Below, piece by piece: positions 8,000 through 17,929 of a stretch of 64,000 nt of DNA; the first letter of the stretch is position 1; the number at the start of each line of letters is the position of its first letter. The position numbers were made by a program, and so were the translations under genes. The notes beneath the pieces were generated by a model. It did not search any database. It was not told where the DNA came from and was given only the letters and a program-made list of their open reading frames with translations. The stretch comes from Elusimicrobiota bacterium (GTDB lineage: Bacteria > Elusimicrobiota > Elusimicrobia > UBA1565 > UBA9628). The DNA lies in the NCBI GenBank assembly GCA_003452935.1, contig DMMY01000027.1, positions 1 to 64,000 on the forward strand. The letters are read 5' to 3'.

Positions 8000-9234
8000 T
8001 TGGCCTCCGCGCCGTGTTCCGGGCCGCCGCCGGCGACCTCGAGCCGCACGCCGGCCCAGCAGGCCTGCGCGCGCGCCTGCTCCAGGCCGAGCTTGGTCTG
8101 CAGCAGCGCGTTCTGGGCGTTTAAAACGTCGAGGTTGGTCACGAGGCTGTAGGTGTAATCCCGGCTCTGCATCCTGGCGTTGTCCTCGGCCAAAACGAGC
8201 GCTTTCTTGAGGGAATCGAGGGTGGCCAGGGAATGCTCCAAGGTGGAAAACGCCTCGTTGACCTCGGTCGCCGCCCTGCGCGCGGCCAGGGCCAGGGCGT
8301 ACTCGGCGGCCGCGCCGCGCGCCTGGGCCTGGTCCACGGCCGCGCCGATGGCGCCGCCGCTGAAAAGCGGCAGGCTCAACGTCAGCCCGGCGTCCCAGTC
8401 CACGTTTCTGTAGGGCGCCGGGCGTTTGAAGTAATAGTTGGCGCCGACGTTGAGAGAAGGCCAGCGCAGGTGTCTCTCCGCGTCGGCGCCCAGCCGCGCG
8501 GCCTCCAGCGTCATGCGGGCCGCCTCGACGTCAAAACGTGTCTGCGCCAGGCGCAGATAAGGCCCCAGGGCGTAGTTCTCGGGCAAGGGAAGCGGTTCCG
8601 GAGCCAGGTCTGCTTCCAGCCCGGTCAAAAAACCCAGCTCAAGCTGGGCGATTTTCTCCCTTCCCAGGGCGTTCTGCAGGGCGGACTCGTCCTGGGCCAG
8701 CTGGGCCTGGGCGGCCACGACCTCGCTTTTGCGGGAGCGTCCCACGGACTCGCGGCCCTGAAGCTCCTTTATCCGATTGGTTGAAACCCCCAATTGGCCT
8801 TGCCGGACCGCGAGTTCCTGGCGCACGGACGAAAGGTTGATGCAAGCCTGCGCCACGTTGAGGTACAGGGCCTGCTTGGCGCGGGCCAAGCCGAGCCTGG
8901 CGGCCTCGGTCTTGAGGGCGGAGGCCCGGGCGGAAATATAGTCGCGCATGCCGGAGAAAAGCTCGTAGTTCAGGTTGAGACCGGCCTGCCCCTTGCCCTG
9001 GGACCGGTCGGCCGAGGACTCAGTGCCCAGACCGGTGAGCGCAGGCAAGAAGGCCGACCTGATCAGACGTTCGGCGGCCTCAAGCTCCTTGATTCCTTCC
9101 GCGTCCTGCGCGAGGGTTTCGCTCTTGGCCAGCGAGAGCCGATAAGCCTCGGCCAGGCTTATGACGCGAGCCTGCTGCGCCGGCAGGACCGAGGGCGCGA
9201 GCGTCATGCAGAAAGCCAGGATCGCTGTTTTCAC
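7996..9234 (-). CDS. TolC-family outer membrane efflux protein
   Basis: Outer-membrane channel for tripartite efflux, 412 residues from a GTG start. GTG is chosen because GAGGAA lies 6 bases upstream and the following residues (KTAILAFCMTLAPSVLPAQ) form a clean Sec signal peptide. The longer reading from 9291 would bury it. Two long alpha-helical repeat blocks typical of TolC are visible: ISLAEAYRLSLAKSETL at the mature N-terminus, then SALKTEAARLGLARAKQALYLNVAQA, and in the second half GLTLSLPLFSGGAIGAAVDQAQARGAAAEY, the usual LFxGG motif. Its 3' end overlaps the RND gene by 4 bases. It follows tamB after a 177-base gap, so it may have its own promoter. Confidence 0.92.
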   Translation of the reverse strand: MKTAILAFCMTLAPSVLPAQQARVISLAEAYRLSLAKSETLAQDAEGIKELEAAERLIRSAFLPALTGLGTESSADRSQGKGQAGLNLNYELFSGMRDYISARASALKTEAARLGLARAKQALYLNVAQACINLSSVRQELAVRQGQLGVSTNRIKELQGRESVGRSRKSEVVAAQAQLAQDESALQNALGREKIAQLELGFLTGLEADLAPEPLPLPENYALGPYLRLAQTRFDVEAARMTLEAARLGADAERHLRWPSLNVGANYYFKRPAPYRNVDWDAGLTLSLPLFSGGAIGAAVDQAQARGAAAEYALALAARRAATEVNEAFSTLEHSLATLDSLKKALVLAEDNARMQSRDYTYSLVTNLDVLNAQNALLQTKLGLEQARAQACWAGVRLEVAGGGPEHGAEAK

Positions 9235-9411
9235 CGATATTTCCTCGTTCAAGCCAGCGCCAGAGGCCGGAAAGCGGGTCTGGATATCCAAGAAGCCGCC
9301 TTAGCCGGCCATCTCGCGCTTCTTGTCGAAATATTCAAGCAGGATCAGTCAAAATGTTAGCAGAATCCACCCCCCCGCGCAACCGGGCCGCAGCCTCCGG
9401 CGAATGGCTCC

Positions 9412-11739
9412 CTAGTAACGCCGGAACCATTGGAGGAAAGTCGTCACCGCTTCCTTTTGGTCCGGAGAGCGCCGAAGCTCCGTCTCGACCTCGACGTCGC
9501 GCAGCAGACGCTTGCGCAGGGTCAAGGTCCGGGACTCATCCAGGCTTGAGCCCAGGCTCAGGCTCGCTCCGCCCGGGAGCTTGAAGCGCACGCGATAGCT
9601 TTGGGTCGCGGTGTCGTAGCCGACCGATTCGATCGGCGTGGCCGCGAAGAGATACAGCGAGGCCAGCCCGAAGGCTCCGCTGCGCATCGCGGCCGAAGCG
9701 TTGCCCACGCTGGACTGCTGCTCGCCGTCGAGTTCCGTCGGCGTCTTCCCGAAGAGCAGAAGCCCGACGATCTCCTCCTGGGTCATGGGAGGGTCGCTGC
9801 GCAAGCTCAGCTGGGGACGGCCCGTGCGGCCCGACAAAAATATGTCTATCGTCGCCGACTGCCGTTGGCAGACGACCTTCCCCTCCAAACCCATATCCCG
9901 CTTCTCCGGGCTCAGGGTCAACTTCAAATGATCTATCCGCGCCGCTTGCCCGAAAATCTTCATGCCGAAGGCCGCGACCCGGATGGTTCCGGCCGCCCCG
10001 GCGGGGCGCACAATGAGGTCGAGATCGACCGGCACGGGATCCTGAGCCAGGTTGGAGTACAGGATGGCGGCGGAACTCGAAAAGACGCGCAGTCTGTACT
10101 CCAACGGCGTCCCGGTCGACGCCCGGACTCCGGGCTCCGGCGCGCCGGTCTTGATGCGTTCGTCTACCGAGACCCCGGGGATGGCTCCTATCTTGAGATA
10201 GGGCAGCTCCAAGGCCACGGACTTGAGCTCGGCCTCCCCCTCGCCCCGCCAGGATCTCCGGGAAGTGCGCCAGCCCAGCGCGGCAAGGCTGCCTACGACC
10301 CTGGCATCAAGCCTCTGTCTGCGCGAGGCCAGCCGAGAATCAAACCGGAACCGCGCCTCCAGATCCTTGGCCCGGACGTCGCCGGCGCTGCGCGCCTCCA
10401 GGCTCAGCGGGCCCTCGAAGGAGTTGAGCGGGGCGAAAACGGCGTAAGGCGTGTGCTCCAAAAATTCGACGACGTCGCTGAAGCGTTCGACGCGCAGGCC
10501 GGATTCGAGTTCGTAGCGGGCCTGCAGGTCTTGGGGCAGCCGCCCCAGCCGGCCGTTGACCGTCAGGGCCAGGCGCGCGAGGAACCGGTACCAACGCCGC
10601 GGCGCGCCGATGCTGAGCTCGGCGCGGCCCGCGAAGGCGTCGCCGGCTCGCTCCGGGTGCAAGTCAGCCTGGGCCGTCAGAGTCCCCTCGAGCAGCCGCG
10701 GCGCCGAGTCCCGCAGCCCGGCCAGGAGCGCCGGGACCAGGCTGAGCCCGCAGGCGAGCTCAGCCCGCCGAGGGCTCGCCGAGCCGGGCTTGGTCGGGAG
10801 TCTCAAGACGCAGTCCCGCAGCTCGACCCGGCGCCAGGCGGCGGCCTGGTCCTCCAGGGCGAGGTCTCCCTTGAAGTCATGCAGCCCGGGAGTCAAAGAA
10901 CCCTCCAGCCGGGCGCGCAGGAATCTTCCGGGCGCGCGCACCTCCGCGCGGACGCTCTCCAGAAGCCCGGACTTTCCGGACTGCTTGAGCCTGGCCCAAG
11001 CCTCCCCCTTGACCCCGCCGTCGCCGCCGAGCCGCAGGCGCGCGTCGAGATAAGTCAGAGAGCCGCCGCCCAGGAGGTCCGAGTCGATGATCATCCGCGC
11101 CCGATACCCGCGCCGGACGCCGCGGCCCCGCCGCAGGACGCCGTCGGCCCGGATCTCCAGCGGCCGCGCCGAGAGAGCCGAGAATCCGCAGTCGAAAGAG
11201 ACCGTCGCCGCGCTCCGCCCGGAGACAACCCGCGTCTCCGGCAGCTGGACGTCGAGCGCGCCGATCGTCATCCCCCGCAAAGGCCCGGGCACGAGCCCCG
11301 CCAAGTCCGGCACGCCGGCCGGAGAGCTTCGCCGCCGCCGCGCGGCCGGGGCCGCCGCCGCGTCGACGCGAAGGTTCCGGGAGCGCAGCGCCAAACGCTC
11401 CAGGCGCCGGACCTTGATCCAGGGAGAACGCCCCAGCTCGAGCGTCGCGTCGAGCTCCAGCTCGGGCAAGCAGCCCGAGACGAAACCCCCGGGGTCGTGA
11501 AAACAAAAGTCGACGGCGTGAAGGACGACGCGCTTCTTCAACAACCCTGGGCTGCTGATCTCGATTCCCAGTTCCCGCCATGACGGCCGGTAGGCGCCGC
11601 CGAAGCGCCGCAGGCCCGCGGCAACGGTCCGGCTATTGATGATCCAGGAGGGCAGCGCCAGCGTCAGCGCGGCGAGCAGGACGAGGCTGACCGAGAGCCC
11701 CAAGATCATCCGGCACAGAATCCGGGCCGCGCGCGCCAT
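9412..11739 (-). CDS. tamB: TamB-like translocation and assembly module protein (DUF490)
   Basis: A 775-residue inner-membrane-anchored periplasmic protein. TamB/AsmA-like proteins bridge the inner and outer membranes with a long beta-groove and are implicated in outer-membrane protein assembly and lipid transport. A single N-terminal anchor (ILCRMILGLSVSLVLLAAL) is followed by a long beta-rich body. The last 180 residues carry the TamB C-terminal domain, including LSGRTGRPQLSLRSDPPMTQ and EEIVGLLLFGKTP, then VRFKLPGGASLSLGSSLDE. It is shorter than E. coli TamB (about 1260 residues). The ATG at 11739 is chosen because AGGAG lies just upstream and it overlaps the TamA stop as TGATG; the open frame extends 42 codons further without such signals. 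Confidence 0.88.
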   Translation of the reverse strand: MARAARILCRMILGLSVSLVLLAALTLALPSWIINSRTVAAGLRRFGGAYRPSWRELGIEISSPGLLKKRVVLHAVDFCFHDPGGFVSGCLPELELDATLELGRSPWIKVRRLERLALRSRNLRVDAAAAPAARRRRSSPAGVPDLAGLVPGPLRGMTIGALDVQLPETRVVSGRSAATVSFDCGFSALSARPLEIRADGVLRRGRGVRRGYRARMIIDSDLLGGGSLTYLDARLRLGGDGGVKGEAWARLKQSGKSGLLESVRAEVRAPGRFLRARLEGSLTPGLHDFKGDLALEDQAAAWRRVELRDCVLRLPTKPGSASPRRAELACGLSLVPALLAGLRDSAPRLLEGTLTAQADLHPERAGDAFAGRAELSIGAPRRWYRFLARLALTVNGRLGRLPQDLQARYELESGLRVERFSDVVEFLEHTPYAVFAPLNSFEGPLSLEARSAGDVRAKDLEARFRFDSRLASRRQRLDARVVGSLAALGWRTSRRSWRGEGEAELKSVALELPYLKIGAIPGVSVDERIKTGAPEPGVRASTGTPLEYRLRVFSSSAAILYSNLAQDPVPVDLDLIVRPAGAAGTIRVAAFGMKIFGQAARIDHLKLTLSPEKRDMGLEGKVVCQRQSATIDIFLSGRTGRPQLSLRSDPPMTQEEIVGLLLFGKTPTELDGEQQSSVGNASAAMRSGAFGLASLYLFAATPIESVGYDTATQSYRVRFKLPGGASLSLGSSLDESRTLTLRKRLLRDVEVETELRRSPDQKEAVTTFLQWFRRY

Positions 11740-13484
11740 CAGAACTCCTTGCCGTAACCGAGGAAGAACTGCCAGCGCGGGGTCGGCGGCGCGGTCAAAC
11801 TCCCCCGCCGCCAGGCCAGCCCGCGCGCCAAGGTCAGCCGGAAAGTCCCCACCGGGGAAGGCCACCGCAGGCCGCAGCCCGGCGAGTAGTACACGTCCGG
11901 GTCCAGGTGGAAGTCCCGGACCCCGCCCATGGCCGCGTCGATGAACGCCAGAGGCTGAAAATTATAGGGCAGCAGCTCGCCCGCGCGCAGCTCCAAGCCG
12001 TCGTAGACGGCCGTCAAAAAACCCGTCCGGTCGCCGGGGAGCTGTTTGCGGCCGAGGCCGCGCAGGTCGGCTTCTCCCCCGAAAAAAGTCCGGTCCGAGG
12101 GAGGCAGCCGCGTAAACGCCGCCGCGGGCTGCGCGATCCAAGTGGTGGTCAAAAAGCCCCGAGCGGCGAAAATGGCCACGGCGGGATCGAAGCGCCCCAA
12201 ATTCCAGAGGGCCTCGGCGCCCAGGCGCAGGCGATGGACGGATATCGAGGAGTAGGCGCCGGCCAGGCGCGAGGCGGTCTCCAAGGTGAAAGACCACCCC
12301 TGCCGCGGGTCGCGCTGATAGTACTCATGCTCGTGGCTGCGCGCCAGAGCCCGGGTCTGCAAGCCCAGCCAGCGCGCGCGGCTGGGACCGAGTCCGGTCA
12401 GGGTATTGAAGTATTCGACCGCCGGGCCGCCGCGAAGCTCGAGGGAAAAGCCTGAAAAATCCCTCGTCCATGCCGGGCCGAGACTGGCCTGGGCATGAGC
12501 CGCCGAATAGGGGGCGTCGTCCTCGCGCCTAAGGAATGCCGCCGGGACCAGGTGCAGCCGGTCCGCGGGCCGCAGGTAGACGCGCATGGAACCCGACAGC
12601 GCCTGCTCCAGGCGGCTGGCGGAGAGCTCCAGCTCCGCCGAACTGGCGCGATACCCGATGCGCGAGTGCTGAAACCTGGCCCGGCCCCGAACGAGGCCTT
12701 CCGTATCGGCGCCGACGCCGATCGTCACCAGCCGCGGCGGCGCCGATACGACGTGCTGGGTGACGCGCGGGCCGTCCGTCCCGCAGGCCACCTCGTAGGC
12801 GGCGTTCATGAAGAGCTCTTCCTGCTTGAGGCGCTCCGCGGTCAGGCTCAGGAGGCGGATGTCGAAGGGCTTCCCGTAGACGAAGGCCCGGAAGCGGTCG
12901 AGCACGGCCGGATCGATCCCCGGGATCGGGGCCGGAGGTATCTCCGAGAACCGATATATCCCGCCGGGGTCGACGTCCACGTGGACCTCCCCGGTGCGCG
13001 CGTCGCCCGTGACCGCGACGCGGGGACAGGCGTAGCCCCGGGATTGGAGCTCCCAGAGAACCGCTTTCTGGGCCTTGTCCAGGAGGGCGGGGGTCAGGAG
13101 ATTGCCGACGAACCCGCTGCGCTTTCCGAGGTCGAATATCCCGTCGATGCCCGAGCCCGTGAACTTTCCGACCACCGTGGGCGTCCCGATGTCCACGACC
13201 AACAGGCGGTCCTCGCTCTGGAACGTGGCCAGGCCATAACCGCGCCGCTGGAGGAAAGCCCGGAGGAACCCCTTTGCCTGCGGCAGGGAGACGCGCTTCC
13301 AACCCTCGGAGTCCGGGTCGCCGCAGACCAGGCGCTTTTCCACCTCATTGAGGCCCGGATCGGCCCCCACGAAGCGGACCCCCGGACAGAGGTCGTGCAC
13401 TGCCCGGCCTGCCGCGCCCACGGGCGCCAGAAGCCCGAGCGCCGCCAGGGCGGCCGCCGCCCCCCGCCGCGCCGCGGATCCCAT
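11739..13484 (-). CDS. tamA: Omp85-superfamily outer membrane protein (TamA-like)
   Basis: A 581-residue outer-membrane protein with signal peptide (AALAALGLLAPVGAAG), POTRA-like repeats to about residue 240, and a C-terminal 16-strand-type barrel. The Omp85 signature is recognisable as FFGGEADLRGLGRKQLPG near residue 480, where the conserved RG-x dipeptide of the lid loop is kept. The last residues end in FFLGYGKEF, with a terminal Phe as expected for BAM-dependent barrels. Start is the ATG at 13484, preceded by AAGGAGG. It is immediately followed, with 1-base overlap, by the tamB-like gene, which supports a TamA role rather than BamA. The barrel is short and divergent, so a generic Omp85 of unknown cargo is the alternative. 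Confidence 0.85.
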   Translation of the reverse strand: MGSAARRGAAAALAALGLLAPVGAAGRAVHDLCPGVRFVGADPGLNEVEKRLVCGDPDSEGWKRVSLPQAKGFLRAFLQRRGYGLATFQSEDRLLVVDIGTPTVVGKFTGSGIDGIFDLGKRSGFVGNLLTPALLDKAQKAVLWELQSRGYACPRVAVTGDARTGEVHVDVDPGGIYRFSEIPPAPIPGIDPAVLDRFRAFVYGKPFDIRLLSLTAERLKQEELFMNAAYEVACGTDGPRVTQHVVSAPPRLVTIGVGADTEGLVRGRARFQHSRIGYRASSAELELSASRLEQALSGSMRVYLRPADRLHLVPAAFLRREDDAPYSAAHAQASLGPAWTRDFSGFSLELRGGPAVEYFNTLTGLGPSRARWLGLQTRALARSHEHEYYQRDPRQGWSFTLETASRLAGAYSSISVHRLRLGAEALWNLGRFDPAVAIFAARGFLTTTWIAQPAAAFTRLPPSDRTFFGGEADLRGLGRKQLPGDRTGFLTAVYDGLELRAGELLPYNFQPLAFIDAAMGGVRDFHLDPDVYYSPGCGLRWPSPVGTFRLTLARGLAWRRGSLTAPPTPRWQFFLGYGKEF

Positions 13485-13931
13485 CGCGTCCTCCTTTACC
13501 ATCGCCCTAACAAGGCCTCCGACCAATAGCCGGAGCCGCAGTTCTGTCTGTACCGGCAGTTTCTAACCACCGGAATATGCGCGCTGATCTGCGGCAGGCG
13601 GCTTTGCCGCTTCGCTATCGCGGGTCGGCGAGGCCGCGCGCTCTCTTACGGCACTGTTAAAGTGATGCGTTATCACGCATCACTTTAACAGGAGTTTAAA
13701 GCAAGACACCGCAGTTCCGCGATGGGATTTATCAGCACCCTACCAATTATAGGACGGAGACCCCGACCGGGGGATGACCGGCGGGTCTGCGGCGGGTGAA
13801 TTTATCGTGACAGCGGGAGGACTTGACCTTTTCCTTACGGCCCGCCGCTACAATATGGGCAGGATGATGGAGCTTGCGCGCGCCGGCGGCCGCGAAACGC
13901 CGGCGTCCCGAGGCAAGCCGAGGAGGACGTT
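13485..13931. other. Intergenic region without a gene (447 bases)
   Basis: Lies between the divergent tamA-like and YtxH-like genes. I see no supported gene. It holds the perfect hairpin at 13654-13691, small GC hairpins around 13590-13640, and a TACAAT -10-like box at 13849-13854 that probably serves the YtxH gene. Confidence 0.6.
13654..13691. repeat. Perfect 17-bp inverted repeat (hairpin)
   Basis: CTGTTAAAGTGATGCGT (13654-13670), loop TATC, then its exact reverse complement (13675-13691). No U-tract follows on either side, and both flanking genes point away from it, so a simple terminator is unlikely. It could be a repetitive extragenic palindrome, a small mobile repeat or a regulator binding site. 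Confidence 0.75.
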
Positions 13932-14204
13932 ATGATCAACATGAAGGAAGGCGGGAAGACGGCGGTCAATTTCATGATCGGCACCGCGATCGGCGGCGCG
14001 ATAGGATTCGTCTTGGGTATCCTCTTTGCGCCCAACGCGGGCAAAGAGACCCGGGAACAACTGGGAACCTGGCTCAAGCGCAAGCGCGAGAAAAGCGCCG
14101 AATTGCTCGCCCGGATCAACGCGGAGGCCAAGCGCAAGAAGGAGCAGGTCGAGGCCGCGTTGCAGGAGGGCCGGCACGCCTATGAGGAATCGTCCCACCG
14201 GTAA
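13932..14204 (+). CDS. YtxH-domain small membrane-associated protein
   Basis: A 90-residue protein with one N-terminal hydrophobic glycine-zipper segment (NFMIGTAIGGAIGFVLGILF, about residues 13-32) followed by APNAGKETREQL, the hallmark of YtxH/general stress proteins. A long charged helix rich in Lys, Glu and Ala runs to the end. GAGGAGG lies 5-6 bases before the ATG. YtxH proteins are often stress-induced in Firmicutes, but their biochemical role is unknown. It stands alone, divergent from the envelope genes and convergent with the PEP carboxykinase gene. Confidence 0.87.
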   Translation: MINMKEGGKTAVNFMIGTAIGGAIGFVLGILFAPNAGKETREQLGTWLKRKREKSAELLARINAEAKRKKEQVEAALQEGRHAYEESSHR

Positions 14205-14278
14205 GACCGGAGATTCCGGGGAGGCTTCGACTCGATAGAGACCGTTACGGCAGTCTGCGTCTCGCCCGGAGACGTGCC

Positions 14279-16069
14279 TCAGGGATTCTGCTTAAGCCGC
14301 GCTTCCAGGGCGCGGAGTTCCTCGCGCAAACCCTGGGGCAGCCTCTCGCCGAAGGGGGCGAATTGTTCCCGGATCAAAGGGACTTCGCCCAGCCAGGCGG
14401 CCCGGTCGACGAGGAGGAGTTCCTCCAGGTCCCGGTCGGGCAGGTCGAGCCCGGCGCGGTCGAGCGCCTCCGCAGTGGGCAAGTTGCCGATCGGAGTCTT
14501 TCTGGCCGGCGCCCGGCCGTCGAGCCGCTCGAATATCCACTTGAGAACGCGGCTGTTCTCGCCGAAGCCGGGCCACAGGAACCGCCCGTCCGCCGATTTG
14601 CGGAACCAGTTGACGTAGTAAATCCTGGGCAGCTTGCCGGCGTCGGCCCGCTCTCCCAGCCTGAGCCAATGCGCGAAATAGTCCCCCATGTGATAGCCGC
14701 AAAAGGGCAGCATGGCCATGGGATCGCGCCGCAGTTCCCCGACCTGGCCCGCCGCGGCCGCGGTCTTCTCCGAGGAGGCGGTGGCGCCCAGGAATGTCCC
14801 GTGGCGCCAGTCGAACGACTCGACGACGAGCGGGACGACCGAGGCGCGCCTGCCGCCGAAAAGGAAGGCGGAGATAGGCACGCCGGCAGGATCCTCCCAG
14901 CCGCGATCGATGACCGGGCACTGGCCCGCGGGCGCGGTGAAGCGGGCGTTCGGATGGGCGGCCGGCTTGCCGCAGCCCGGAGTCCACGGCTCCCCGAGCC
15001 AGCTCGTCAGCCGCGGCGGCGGGGCCTTGGTCATGCCCTCCCACCAAACGTCGCTCTCGGGCGTCAAAGCGCAGTTGGTAAAGATGGCGTTGCGGGTGAA
15101 GGAAAGCATGGCGTTGCGGTTGGAGTCCATGGAGGTGCCGGGCGCCACGCCGAAAAAGCCGTACTCCGGGTTGATGGCGTAAAGCCGGCCGTCAGCCCCG
15201 AACTTCATCCAGGCGATGTCGTCGCCCACGCACTCCACCTTCCAGCCCGGGATGGACGGGATGAGCATGGCCAGGTTGGTCTTGCCGCAAGCGCTGGGGA
15301 AGGCGGCCGCGAAGTACTTCTTCTCTCCGGCGGGATTGGTCACGCCGAGGATGAGCATGTGCTCGGCGAGCCACCCCTCGTCGCGCGCCATGACCGAGGC
15401 GATGCGCAAAGAGAAGCACTTCTTGCCCAGCAGGGCGTTGCCGCCGTAGCCGCTGCCGTAGGACCAGACCGCGCGCTCCTCGGGGAAATGCACTATGTAC
15501 TTGTGCTCCGGGTTGCAGGGCCATTTGGAGTCCTTCTGGCCGGGGGCGAGCGGCGCGCCCACGGAATGCAGGCAGGGCACGAAATCGCCGCGGCCGAGCG
15601 CGTCGAGGGCCTTCTTGCCCATGCGGGTCATGACCCGCATGTTGACCACGACGTATGGGGAATCCGTGATCTCGACCCCGATATGGGAGATCTTGGAGCC
15701 CAGCGGCCCCATGCTGAAAGGGATGACGTACATGGTGCGGCCCCTCATGCTGCCGGCATACAGGGCGGCGAGCTTGGCCTTCATATCGGCCGGATCGCAC
15801 CAGTTGTTCGTGGGCCCGGCGTCCTCCCGCCTCCGGGAGCATATGAAGGTGCTCTGCTCGACGCGGGCCACGTCGCCGGGATGGGAGTTGAAAGCGTAGC
15901 AGTCCGGCCGCTTCTTTTCGTCGAGCCGGCGGGCCATGCCGCTGGCCGTCATCTCGGCCATGAGGCGTTCGTACTCCTCGGGCGAGCCGTCGCACCAATG
16001 GACGCGGTCGGGCCGGCACATGGCAGCCATATCCCGGACCCAAGCCTCGAGTTTCCGATTCCCGGTCAT
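14279..16069 (-). CDS. pckG: Phosphoenolpyruvate carboxykinase (GTP)
   Basis: Catalyses oxaloacetate + GTP = PEP + GDP + CO2 in the cytoplasm. The 596-residue length matches the GTP-dependent family. Diagnostic segments are FPSACGKTN (residues 257-265, kinase-1a P-loop with the reactive Cys261), VGDDIAW (kinase-2 Asp pair, about 284-285), and [12 protein letters not shown] in the substrate-binding region. AGGGGGG lies a few bases before the ATG at 16069, which is preferred over one seven codons upstream. It is the last gene of the citrate-lyase series, 13 bases after the large ATP-citrate lyase subunit gene, so it probably removes the oxaloacetate released by citrate cleavage toward PEP. Confidence 0.96.
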   Translation of the reverse strand: MTGNRKLEAWVRDMAAMCRPDRVHWCDGSPEEYERLMAEMTASGMARRLDEKKRPDCYAFNSHPGDVARVEQSTFICSRRREDAGPTNNWCDPADMKAKLAALYAGSMRGRTMYVIPFSMGPLGSKISHIGVEITDSPYVVVNMRVMTRMGKKALDALGRGDFVPCLHSVGAPLAPGQKDSKWPCNPEHKYIVHFPEERAVWSYGSGYGGNALLGKKCFSLRIASVMARDEGWLAEHMLILGVTNPAGEKKYFAAAFPSACGKTNLAMLIPSIPGWKVECVGDDIAWMKFGADGRLYAINPEYGFFGVAPGTSMDSNRNAMLSFTRNAIFTNCALTPESDVWWEGMTKAPPPRLTSWLGEPWTPGCGKPAAHPNARFTAPAGQCPVIDRGWEDPAGVPISAFLFGGRRASVVPLVVESFDWRHGTFLGATASSEKTAAAAGQVGELRRDPMAMLPFCGYHMGDYFAHWLRLGERADAGKLPRIYYVNWFRKSADGRFLWPGFGENSRVLKWIFERLDGRAPARKTPIGNLPTAEALDRAGLDLPDRDLEELLLVDRAAWLGEVPLIREQFAPFGERLPQGLREELRALEARLKQNP

Positions 16070-16082
16070 TGCGCCCCCCTCG

Positions 16083-17918
16083 TCAAGCATCCGTCATATA
16101 CGCGATCTCGTCGTAGGCCGCGCGGTAAAGAGGCTGCTTGAGACGCTTCTGGTCGAAGATATGCCCGATGAGCCCGATCGAACGGCTCACCACGAAAAGG
16201 GCGTTGAGACAGCCCAAATCGATGATCTCATCGACCTCCGGCTTCGTGAAACAGCCGCTGCTCTTGAGCAGGTCGACGAAACAGATGCCGATGCAGCCGT
16301 CGACGTTGAGGATAAGGTTGGCGCGCTTGGCGGTCGTGAGCTTCTCCACCTCAAGGGCGTAATCGAGCAGCTCGGTCTTCTTGAAATGCTTGCGGCAGAA
16401 CTCCTTGAGCAGGGTCACGCGCATGTCGGGATTCTCAAGGCTTTTGACGCGGTGGCCGATGCCCGGGATGTTCCGGTCTTGCGCCTTCATGTCGCGCAGC
16501 AGCTCTTCGGGGGAGATCCCGGCCTCCTGGGCCTTTTTGAAGACGCGCGCCGCGTCGTCGATGGCGCCCCCGAAGCGGGGGCCGATCGTCAGCAGCCCGG
16601 AGACCAGCGCGCTGATGACGTCCTTGCCCGCCCGGGCCGCGACGATGGCGTTGTGCGCGCCCGACACCGCGGGGCCGTGGTCGGCCGTGAGCGTCATCGC
16701 CAGCTCGAGGAACTTCCGGGCGTAGGCCGGCAGCTCTTTTTTAAACCACAGCAGCCCGATGACGCCGCCGAGTCCTATCTCCCGGGAAACGACCTGGGTT
16801 ATGGGAAGGTTGTTGTATTCGAGCTCCTCCTTGCGGTCGTTCGAGATCGTCGTGATGAAGGTCGTGGGCTTGCGGATGCGGCCTTCCTTGAGCGCCTTGG
16901 CGAAATCGAGAGGCAGCGCCGGCGCCGGAACGTCGGGCGCGGGCTTGAGCGCGCCCTTCTTCACCAGGCCCGCGTAGACCTTACCCAGGGCCTCGCCGTA
17001 GCCGTCGAAGCTCGCGGGCACGACGGCGCCGGCCCGGCGCAGGGCCTCGTTCTTCGCGTCGGCCGTTTCCAGCCGCGAGCCGGCCTTGGCGCCCGCGTGG
17101 CCGAACTGCACTCCCGCGGGAAACATCTTCGAGCAGGTGCCGGTCACCCATATGACCAGCGGCTTCTTGATCTTGCCGGCCTTGAGGGCCTCGACGATCT
17201 CGAGTTCGCCGGTCCCGCCGAGCTCTCCCAAGGCCGCGATGATCTTGACGGCGCGGATGCGCTCGTAGCGCAGGATGTGCTGGAGCAGCGTCGATCCCGG
17301 CCAGGCGTCGCCGCCGATGGCCACGCCCTCGTAGAGCCCGTCCGTGGCGCGGGCTATGATGTTGTAGCACTCGTTCGAAAGCCCGCCGGACTTCGAGACG
17401 AAGCCGACCGAGCCGGGCCGATGGAGCTTGGACTCCACGATATTCTCGTAGGTCCCGGCCGCGTTGCCGATCTTGAAGCAGCCGGCCTTGATGCCCCCCA
17501 CGGTCGCCGGCCCGATGATCCACTTGCCCAGCTCCCGGGCCGTCGCGGCCAGGACGCGGGCGCGCCGCTCGGGAACGCCCTCGGCGATGACCGCCACGAC
17601 GCGGATCGTCGGGCTCTTCAGGGCCTCCATCGTCGTGGCAAAGGCGCTGCGCATCGAGGCGAAATTGACCAGGACGTCGGCCTGAAGATGAGCCCGGGCC
17701 GCAGCGTCGATCGAGCGGTGCACGGGGAGAAGCACCTCCCGCAACCCGAAAAAGGCCTTATGGCAGCCGTCCTTGCCGGGATCGACGATCGCCGCGACCG
17801 ACGGCGTCTCGCGGCCGCAGGCGTAGTCGAAGTCGAGCATGCGGCTGATGGCGGCCGTCTGGTTTCCGTAGACGATCGCCTGGGTGCGCTCCGTGAAGAG
17901 TTCCGCGTCGTTGTTCAT
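16083..17918 (-). CDS. aclA: ATP-citrate lyase, large (citrate synthase-like) subunit
   Basis: With the small subunit, cleaves citrate + ATP + CoA to acetyl-CoA, oxaloacetate, ADP and Pi. The 611 residues comprise a succinyl-CoA synthetase alpha-like half and a C-terminal citrate synthase-like domain. The phosphorylated His is His274 in [29 protein letters not shown] and [14 protein letters not shown] are strongly conserved in ACL. The citrate synthase-like part shows [16 protein letters not shown], typical of ACL and absent from plain succinyl-CoA synthetase. GAGGGG precedes the ATG at 17918. Subunit naming differs among organisms; here aclA denotes the large subunit as in Chlorobium. The gene starts 11 bases after the small-subunit gene. 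Confidence 0.95.
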   Translation of the reverse strand: MNNDAELFTERTQAIVYGNQTAAISRMLDFDYACGRETPSVAAIVDPGKDGCHKAFFGLREVLLPVHRSIDAAARAHLQADVLVNFASMRSAFATTMEALKSPTIRVVAVIAEGVPERRARVLAATARELGKWIIGPATVGGIKAGCFKIGNAAGTYENIVESKLHRPGSVGFVSKSGGLSNECYNIIARATDGLYEGVAIGGDAWPGSTLLQHILRYERIRAVKIIAALGELGGTGELEIVEALKAGKIKKPLVIWVTGTCSKMFPAGVQFGHAGAKAGSRLETADAKNEALRRAGAVVPASFDGYGEALGKVYAGLVKKGALKPAPDVPAPALPLDFAKALKEGRIRKPTTFITTISNDRKEELEYNNLPITQVVSREIGLGGVIGLLWFKKELPAYARKFLELAMTLTADHGPAVSGAHNAIVAARAGKDVISALVSGLLTIGPRFGGAIDDAARVFKKAQEAGISPEELLRDMKAQDRNIPGIGHRVKSLENPDMRVTLLKEFCRKHFKKTELLDYALEVEKLTTAKRANLILNVDGCIGICFVDLLKSSGCFTKPEVDEIIDLGCLNALFVVSRSIGLIGHIFDQKRLKQPLYRAAYDEIAYMTDA

Positions 17919-17929
17919 GTCTTTCCCCC

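Noticed and set aside
4931..8152. Large plus-strand frames (over 400 codons) opposite the RND pump.
   Set aside because: Antisense shadows with His/Gln/Arg-rich composition; the minus-strand product is a full-length AcrB-like protein.
9601..13529. Plus-strand frames of 340-660 codons opposite the TamA/TamB-like genes.
   Set aside because: No recognisable domain, shadow-type composition, and the minus-strand genes have signal peptides, Shine-Dalgarno sites and family motifs.
13567..13690. CRISPR array or tRNA gene in the empty region.
   Set aside because: Only one palindrome occurs, without periodic spacers, and no cloverleaf with conserved T-loop bases can be drawn.
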